From: Siphonodentalium dalli
Taxonomy: Eukaryota > Mollusca > Scaphopoda > Gadilida > Siphonodentaliidae
DNA length: 64,000 bases
Assembly (NCBI GenBank): GCA_032622095.1
Contig: CP136061.1
Span: forward strand, 119,486,754-119,550,753
Reading direction: 5' to 3'
In this document: in pieces, positions 56,194-64,000 of the stretch
Layout of the letters: each line of letters starts with the position of its first letter
How positions within the stretch are numbered: position 1 is the stretch's first letter
The notes under the pieces: generated by a model
The model's input: only the letters and a program-made list of their open reading frames with translations
What the model was told of the DNA's origin: nothing
Databases searched by the model: none
Program-made: the position numbers and the translations under genes

Positions 56194-57754
56194 CCCTTTG
56201 AACCCTGGCGCCCCACAGTGATCGACACCCTGACCCGGGGCTCCCAGTGGTATGTCCGCTTAAATTTGACAGTGTCTAGTAGCATGGTGTTGATTATGTT
56301 CAAATTGCGACACCGGTCTGAAACTTTACAGGTTTGTCCCCTGATGGATCAGCGATCATTATAAGATCGCGAGACTTTGCCTCGCGGCAACTCCTTGGTA
56401 ACGGTTGCTAGGCAACTACCCGGAATTGACTGGAAAATGTAAATATAGCTTATAGCGTCGTAATTCAACCTCAGTGATTGCGTTTTTTGATGCAGGTACT
56501 ACCCTAACATGAAATTTGATATATACCCGACCAGAATAGTGAACCAAATATCCCATTTAAGGGTAGCAACGGTTGCTAAGCAAATACCACAAGTGATCGA
56601 ATGACATAATTGCACTAACCATTCAGTGGTATGTTTTGACTTAATTTAGACAGTGTCTAGTCGCATGGTGTTGGTTATGTTGAAAGGGGACAGCTACCTG
56701 AAACTGTGCAGGCATGATATATGCATGCACGGACCACTGATCATTGTAAGATCGGGAGACTTGGCCACCCGATCTCGCCTTAGAAACGGTTACTAGGCAA
56801 CTACCCGAAATTTGCAGGACAAACGAATTCTAGCTTATAACGTTGTAATTATACATCAGCGAATTGCGTTTCGATGCAACCAATATCCTAATGTGAAATT
56901 AATATATACCTTACCATGCGCGAGTAAGTCAACTTGATATGCGATAGACTTTTTGCTGCATGTGGCACAACAGAGACTGATATTACAGAGACCAGAAACA
57001 ACGTAATTTCCCGTAACATATCGTGGCCCCATTGTTCAAGTAAGCTGTCTAGATTGTATCTACTGTACTAACATGTGAAACATGCAACAAAATGTCATAT
57101 ATAGCGCCACATTTCACTTAAACGCATTTTTAAAAATGAATTATAGCCTGCGCCCATGCGCATATTTTCCTGGACGTTTCTAGCGGGCAGCCAATCCATA
57201 TAGACACCTTTGCAATGCTGACTTCAATAGGCCAATTTAAATATATATATTAGTGGGTATGTCGTGTATAAGTACGTTATAAACCATTTATTTGTCATTG
57301 CGCTAGTCTGCGCATGCGCGAATAAATCAACTTCATATGCGATAGACCCTTCCCCATATGTAGCAGAACACTGGTTAATATACGCGAGGGTAATTTAAAC
57401 TGAAATTGTGTGTCTAAATTATGTCTGTTCTGTACACACACGGGGAACACGAAATTATATGCCGTAAATATAGCGGCACAGTTCGCTTAAAATATCGTAT
57501 GTTTTTGTAGATTATATGCTATGCGCATGCGCATATATTTCTACCCGATACTAGCGGTCAACCATTCCATACGCACCATGGGCGCCGCTGACATATGTGG
57601 GGGCAATTTAAATATAAATCAGTGGGTCTAACGCTCGTTATACTATATATAAATTTGCTACCAAATCATGTCGTCGCTGCACCGAAATATCGGTGTTACG
57701 GGATATAGTCACGGTTCGTTTGCACCTAAATATCGGTGTTACGGGTTCAAAGGG
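56194..57754. mobile_element. piggyBac-like non-autonomous element
   Basis: TTAA at 56190-56193 and 57755-57758. Ends CCCTTTGAACCC and its exact complement GGGTTCAAAGGG. CCCTTT ends and TTAA duplications are piggyBac hallmarks. Joining the flanks gives CCATTTATTAATGACCATTT, matching the other arm of the host inverted repeat at 55943-55960 (complement). No transposase. The interior has two tandem duplications: ~375 bp (56248-56525 and 56623-56911) and ~395 bp (56916-57255 and 57308-57640). Confidence 0.82.
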
Positions 57755-57826
57755 TTAATGACCATTTTAGGTACCGATTGTCCATTTATAAGTGGACAAT
57801 CTTATGCGCATTAGGTGCGATGATGT

Positions 57827-57893
57827 GGGCAGATAATGCCGGATCAAACTCGCTGCCTGTGGCAGCTCGTTTGATCCGGCAATCTGCCCACCT
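57827..57893. repeat. 67-base hairpin in the right arm
   Basis: GTGGGCAGATAATGCCGGAT... pairs with ...GATCCGGCAATCTGCCCAC, arms ~31 bases, loop TGT. It is absent from the left arm, so it was added to, or lost from, one side. Confidence 0.8.
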
Positions 57894-58069
57894 CAACTCG
57901 ACGTGATACTACAACACGGATCAACACACTGTTGTGATAATATGTATTTATCACCACCGTCGTCATCGTAATATGAATGAAGCCATTGCAATAGTCACAA
58001 TTAACCATGATGGGTTAGGGTTCAGTGTAAATATGGTAGATATATAGGCCTACGATTTTGAACACCCCA

Positions 58070-58085
58070 CCCCCCCCCCCCCCCC
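58070..58085. repeat. Poly-C tract
   Basis: 16 C in a row. Confidence 0.95.
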
Positions 58086-58296
58086 ATTTCCGTGGCCATA
58101 TTGAGCTAACGTGACAATGTTTTGGTTTAATTGAGATATGGAATGTTCATTGGTGATATTTCTCATTTATATCGCCCATGACGGTCTGTTTATTTCCTCT
58201 TATAATGCAGCTGGAATCGAAAATTTGTGATGAATCAATTTGTGAAATTCGTATCTATGGTTACCGCGTTCTATAAAATCACATCACGAAATCCAT

Positions 58297-61200
58297 CGTG
58301 ACGGAATTACAAACAAATCTAGTCAAACAAGTTTGAGCTTTCATTTGCTTGCATTTTGTCAGAGATTAGTCAAGGTAGTTTGTAGACTAGAACATTGGCA
58401 TCTCTTCTTTGATGAACACTGTGTACAGTGGGTCATATCGCATTGCCAGTGGGTTGAAAATCCGTGACGGAATTACACAGAAGTGATCTTGGTGTGCCAC
58501 TACCCGCAAGTGCATGATCGTATTATCTGCAAACTATGATGACTAGAGAATAAACTCACTTTGTGCTTGCGGTATAGCATTGCCGTGACGGAATTACATT
58601 CTTGAACGTGACGGAATTACACAACGTTGTAATTCCATCACGAACACTATATATGGCAACTTTGAAGAAGGTTTCCGTACATGTAATTCTAAATCTGATG
58701 TCCCAAAATCAATGCGTTTATTCGTTGGATATATTCTTTAATGGTAATTCAGATATTGTTTGAAGATTCTGTCATATTATAGAGTATTGATGAAAAGTGA
58801 AATAACACCTCAGCACGTGTATATAGGCCTATACATATAGAAACCATTGGCCCTGCATAGTAAGCAGTTGAAAACTCGCACAGAGAAACAAATAAGGTTC
58901 CCTTCCCACGGTGTGGTTCATATGCAAATCCTTTCATAACTGGTCCCTGTATGGCTTATTAGTTGTGACGAGCTGATTTACTATGCACATTTCCGATTGA
59001 GCCACCGCGGCGACCATCAACATTGGATAGTTATCAATGTTGGTGAAAAACAAAATGCAACAATGCATATGGGATGAATATTTCTTCTGGAAATGTGTTC
59101 TAGCAATATATTTATCGGGTCTTATGGTACCTTACACTGAAATAGTAATTATCGCACATATAACAGGATCATAGACAAAATATCTATATATTATTCACGG
59201 AATATATGAAATATCACATAATTATAGGCCATAAGGCAGACTTGCTTCGTGTGTGACACATCTGGAAAAGAATAATGCAAAGGACGTGATTTGTGGAATG
59301 GTCATTTACGACAAGAATGCCCTTTTATATATATTTTTGCAATGCAATTTGATAGCCTAACTATTTGATAGAATCAAACTCAGGAATATATGCCCGTTAA
59401 CGTGTTTCCTTCGAAGTGGCAATATTGGTGCATGCATGGCTATATTGGTGGTCATAGGCGAAAATCTATCCAAGAGCAATTGCGTAAAAAGCATAGGCCT
59501 ATATATAGGCAACTTACGCTACCGGAAAAAGACAATTAAGCAAGAAACGGATATTATCAAGATTTATTTGGCAAATATTTATGATTACATTCATATTAAA
59601 TATAGGCGAATCATGGTGAAGTCGCAAAGCTAAAAACTGGTTTGAAAGAATTCCGCCCTAGAATGACATAATGATATGGTAGAGTGAATGACTGTAAAAG
59701 ACACCTCATTTGATATGCGTATTAATGTAACCTAAACCTTTCGGTATATACTATACAAGGGGACCGGGTCCTTCGTTGCACAACATCGTGTCTTCGTCAC
59801 TACGGTGTCTACCTGGCTACCTCATTTTCTTGGTTGAGTTAAGTCATAATTGTGGCGGTGTTGATGTTTTCTTTTTATATATAAACCCCACTAGATGTGA
59901 GCTATCAAAGTTTTGGAATTTCATTAGAAAACATGGCCGCCAGTGGCCATATTGGATTTTACTTAATATATATCTCTTCGTGTTGATATCTAGTTTTACT
60001 TAGACATTTCAACTTTCTTCATTCCCAATAGCTCCATGGACTGTAGTACCGGTACATGAAATTACCCCCTCCAAGTTGAGCTACAGTGTCATTGACACTT
60101 TTATTTAATCCACGAGCTTCTGAAATTTTAATTTCTGTGAGACACACTCTGACACTCATCTGTTTAGTACTTTACCCACAGGATATGTCTCTATAGAAAA
60201 TTAAAAAGTAGCCCATATTCCACCATTTTCATCAGAATATATATGTAATTTTGTATCTGAAATACGTAGGAAAATCGCCATTTTCCTAAATTTGGACGCC
60301 ATTTTGGCGCGGTCATCTTGGATTAGAAGTGCCAGGTGTCACTACCTGGAAGGCTGGGGCAGTAAAATGTTTTGTTATACCCTATATCACAAAGGATGCA
60401 CCATGCTCACACGTGTTAAGTTGGTAAGGGCGGTAGCTCAGTCGTTACTTATAAGCGCATAGCCAAAATGTTCAATAGTTGGAAATTTCATGACTGACAC
60501 AAAATTGGCTGGAAATTTCATACCCAATTTTATTAGTTTGAGTATAATTTTTTCTAATAGTTTGAATTACCCCCCCCCCCCCCCCGCAAGATTTATATAT
60601 AGCGAGCGCGAAATGTTTTAGACCATGCAATAGGCCCATGTTGTATGGACCAATCAATAGTTCCCACCTTGGATCAAATTTGTGGAGTGAAGTGGAAATT
60701 ATAGTGGGATCGATAGGAGTACCAATTATACAATTCCAACCCCGGGGCGGGATGTGCTAATGGAATTTCTCGGACTTGGATGGACATTTTTGTCTGCTTC
60801 AATATGGGGGCCGGTGGGTGTGGCTGGGTGTAGTTAGAAATTCCAAGGTGGACACACCAACGCAGACCTAAGTTCTATAGCCTCGATTGTCCTAAGTAGG
60901 TCGCCCTTATACATTAAGTATGTGAATACCACAAAAATTCATGTATATGTTTCCCGAAAATCATGGTTTGTGCGCAATTTATAGGCCCTATAAATAATTT
61001 TGGCGACGAATTAAGCGGTTAAACTCTAGCACGGCTCAACTTAAGAACTATATTTTATGCGATGGCCTAACGATAGTATGAAATATATGGCATCGAACAT
61101 TTCTTTTGTACGTGGTAACTAGTGTAATTTAACTCATTTTGACAAAACGCTCTGGAAAAGTTTGGCTATACTATATCTGTGTTAGGTCACGACAAAATTT

Positions 61201-61416
61201 GGCGGGAAACTGTAATTCCGTCACGACTAATTTTGTAATGCCGTCAAGCTAGGTGTGACGGTTTTCTCAGGTTGTAATCATTGAAAGTCGGATATATCAT
61301 TTGAGTCGGGGTGAAATTTAATAAGAACGACAACTGTCGTCGAGTTTATTAGCCTTGTTTTATTTTTATGAGAACTTTCTTTTGAAATCGTGACGGAATT
61401 ACCGTGACGGAATTAC
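58297..61416. repeat. Region with recurring CGTGACGGAATTAC motif
   Basis: Exact copies at 58297, 58463, 58584, 58607 (plus), 61212 (minus), 61389 and 61403 (plus, adjacent). Near copies occur at 58629 (minus, one mismatch) and 61235 (minus). The interior 58650-61200 has no copy and no supported gene. The layout suggests subterminal motif clusters at the two ends of a ~3.1 kb element, but terminal inverted repeats were not found. Small frames at 59436, 59776 and 60472 show no family features. Confidence 0.6.
60570..60585. repeat. Poly-C tract
   Basis: 16 C in a row. Confidence 0.95.
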
Positions 61417-63416
61417 GTCCAGTTTGGAAATGGCGTCTATATGTTAATATCATATACTTAACAATTACATGTGTTTCTGAAGGAAAAATTCTATTTTTAG
61501 TGAAATGTGACTGGCCCCACATGTGGAACAAAATTACTGACCTCATTTTATCTGGGAAAAGATATATAATACAATAATGCATTATATGCTTGAAATTTGT
61601 GCCCATCCAGCTTTCTGTGAGAAATTTTAAGGCCTTATGTATCAAGTTTGCACAAACACCAGAAAACAAGTTGTGCCTATATACGATAGTAGTTTCGCAC
61701 CCGTGACATATTGAGGTTATTAAATAAATAGATGTCAATTATTGTAGAGCAATTTGAAATTTTGGGTTAAAGTCACGGAAGTCGTGGATTTCATGACATG
61801 CTTATATATAAATAATCGGAAAGGGTGGGACCCGAATAACGACACCTTTCGTTGTTCAAATGACCTGTTAACACGGAATATAAAAAAGAAAGACACTAAA
61901 CTTCCATCAGACACGTATTTCCAAAAAGTTAAAACTTATCTGTCTATATAAAGATAGATAGAAGATACTAGAGCAAAAATAGTCCACCCCCCCCCCCCCC
62001 CCCCACTTGAATCAATGGCCATTTTGGCAGCCATCTTATGAAGAAAGGTCCAATTATGTAATGAAAGATTGGCGTTATGTCTTTGTTTCGCAAATATGGA
62101 TCATAATATATGGATGCTGTACGTGAATGAAGTTAAGTCCAGGGAGAGAGGGCGTGCATACCTATGTGGTCTAACGTGACCGCCCCTGATCGTGACGAAC
62201 GGACAATTTCACTACCGGAAAATGTACTTTGGTACGGGGAAGCAACTCTATCCTCATACCGGTACGGGATTTGCAAGAAATTAGTTTTATATTTATTTAG
62301 TTTTATTTATATATTTTTCACGAAAGTCTGGATTTGTCACGCTTCAGTTTGAGCAAATAATGTTAGTGTAAGAACTTGTTTAATAAGTTTGATCTTTAAG
62401 TTTCCTTTCGGCGATATCATACGACTTCCACGTCGAGAAAATTTGTCACCCAATGTTTTTAGTTTTTCAAAGAAATGTAACTCTAACATAGTTTACATAC
62501 TCGTTATTTAGTAAAAATTCACCTTTACTAAATAACGGACATACCCAAAGAATCACACCACAGAGAGACACATTTCAAGAATACTATAGGAAATAACAAA
62601 CTACCGGTACTGTCTAACAATCGTATGAGATTGCCTTCCTTTCGATTGTTTATTCACATTTTAACCACTTGCAAAAAGTTGCTTGAACAGGTCTGTCCGG
62701 CCCGGATAACTGGGGAAATCCCGAAAATCAGTGCGAATTGCAACACTCCAAGTGCAAGGATTTCAAGTTTTTTTGCCCTAAATTTAGAAATTTGCTCTTA
62801 CCCAACCAAACCTTGATGTTGCCAAATTACACCAATCTAGGCGTCTCGGGTCTGACTACACGCCCCTGCGACAACCTGCATATTTTGATGTGGAACAACC
62901 CACCCACACAGCGGCGTGTCGTTAAAACTACTAAAAATATAGATTAAAAAATATATCAGCCAAAAAATATATACATTGCATGCTCATTTTAAACTGATAT
63001 ATTTTTTAATTGATATTTTACTCATTATAATGACAAGCCCCTGACAGGCCCTGTGGCAGTGCCCACCCGTCTGCCTAAAATTTATATTGGTAATTAGGAG
63101 GTGTGAAGTGATTATCAGATGCACAATTGGGCTGATTATGCTATGATCTGGTCGTTTGTATAATAAACACTATTAAAAGATGTATTTTATTGATTTGAAG
63201 GTAAAATAATAATAATTATTACCTCTAGGCCTACACATTATCACTGTTTTACTCAGCTATTTTACTGGGCATTAAGAGACGGTAATGATCAACACGTAAT
63301 GTGAGGTCAACATGTCGCTGTCAACTCGTTATCGGCCCTACACGTCACATGGCTGGTAAAAAGAGTTTCCGATAGTCCTATTCAACTTAAATACCTTTGC
63401 TGGCGAATACAAACAA
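61417..63416. other. Intergenic, no supported gene
   Basis: Contains a C18 tract (61987-62004) followed by AATGGCCATTTTGGCAGCCA, and a small hairpin with AAAAAATATATCAG / CTGATATATTTTTT arms at about 62946-63009. A 129-residue minus frame (61738-61349) has no recognisable feature and overlaps the motif region. Confidence 0.5.
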
Positions 63417-63938
63417 TAATAACATGATTTTCTTGGGCATTTCACTCCATTAGTGATTAGCAGCCCTACAGCCATTAGGCCAAAGGAAATTAAATGTTTG
63501 GTTTGGGTTACAAGCCGAAAAAAAATAGGGTTGGTAGGTTGGCCTGAAATGTTATTTTTTTTATTTTGACATATTCTTATTACTTTTCATGTGCGTATTT
63601 TACTCTCCAAGAATGACATAAAAGTTGATAAAACTACTTTTGATTATTTTTGTATAAATTTTAATATTGCACCAAACTTTTACTAAGAAATCAACCTATT
63701 CAGAGATGCTGAAATGTGTTTTTTTGTGTTTTATGAAATATTTTGAGAAAAAATTAAATAGATTTTCTTGAAAACCATGAAAAAAACTTTAGGGTAGGGG
63801 GTTTAAAATAGGGTCCTTAGGGAAACCCAAACCACAAATATTTTTTTTCTTTGGCCTTAGTTAAGGGTCTGCTGAGCTGCTAATCACTAATGGGTGTCTG
63901 ATAATGGAACGCACCCTCGAAAATCATGTTATTGTATA
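63417..63938. mobile_element. MITE, ~520 bp, imperfect ~100-bp TIRs
   Basis: Left AATAACATGATTTTCTTGGG, right its partner CGAAAATCATGTTATT. Both ends then carry CATTAGTGATTAGCAGC, a GGCCAAAG segment and GGTTTGGGTT. The interior is T/A-rich and non-coding. Confidence 0.75.
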
Positions 63939-64000
63939 AATAACATACATGTATGATATACACATATGTAATAACAGCAACAATTAAACACATCAATATA

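Larger units (their letters stand above)
55826..57970. mobile_element. Large inverted-repeat element, interrupted by a later insertion
   Basis: The arm 55826-56005 pairs with 56149-56193 plus 57755-57965. Outer arm parts are ATCACAACATTGAGTTGATC and the complement of GATCAACACACTGTTGTGAT. Inner parts contain GGATTGTCCACTTATAAATG followed by GACAATC, itself nearly self-complementary. The centre (56006-56148) has GGGCAATAACTCTATAAATA. A 1.56 kb TTAA-flanked element split the right arm. No coding frame. Confidence 0.75.

Noticed and set aside
60427-60460. tRNA A-box-like GGCGGTAGCTCAGTCG
   Set aside because: No B box or acceptor-stem partner follows. At most a SINE head fragment.
61349-61738. 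129-residue minus-strand frame
   Set aside because: No recognisable motif or plausible coding bias, and it overlaps the CGTGACGGAATTAC motif copies.
1-64000. CRISPR array or bacterial operon
   Set aside because: Tandem repeats here have unequal units without unique spacers of constant length, and the gene content is animal-like.

Overview
This window looks like nuclear DNA of a marine invertebrate, probably a lophotrochozoan such as a mollusc, brachiopod or annelid relative. That placement is low confidence. It rests on the low gene density, three different non-LTR retrotransposon lineages (one with a 2A-like NPGP motif), a tRNA-derived SINE, many short inverted-repeat elements, and short motifs such as GGGGAATAACTCT. 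No bacterial operon, CRISPR array, rRNA gene or intact tRNA gene was seen.

Only two host genes look intact. The first (8892-9791, +) encodes a two-helix CD225/dispanin-like membrane protein with a long acidic N-terminus. A small TTAA-type element sits just behind its stop codon. The second (47522-48643, -) is an intronless family 31 (beta-1,3-galactosyltransferase-like) Golgi enzyme. A decayed duplicate of it lies at 19340-20371 (-) and shares both flanks. A broken gene of the uncharacterised 'EADTR...ALTG.D' cysteine-tail family lies at 3758-4679 (-).

The rest is mostly mobile and repetitive DNA. From 0 to 20 kb there are two copies of a TIR element carrying the same SINE (355-2520; 16494-18832), a related 2.1 kb element with an internal array (13366-15494), and several MITEs. 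The block from 20.8 to 28.7 kb is dominated by a degenerate LINE (ORF1, endonuclease, RT) split by a 2.2 kb TIR element at 24988-27184. At 31.4-34.7 kb lies a CR1-like LINE with a 2A-like motif. At 39.9-42.5 kb lies an L1/Tx1-like LINE. At 43.5-46.2 kb a TTAA-flanked element carries two almost identical 647-bp repeats. At 48.9-51.7 kb a degenerate satellite of about 180 bp is interrupted by a TTAA-flanked insertion. At 55.8-58.0 kb a large inverted repeat has a piggyBac-like element cleanly inserted in one arm. From 58.3 to 61.4 kb a 14-bp motif, CGTGACGGAATTAC, recurs.

The genes do not form a pathway. The value of the window is in the layering of the mobile elements, where empty-site sequence can be read directly for three insertions.
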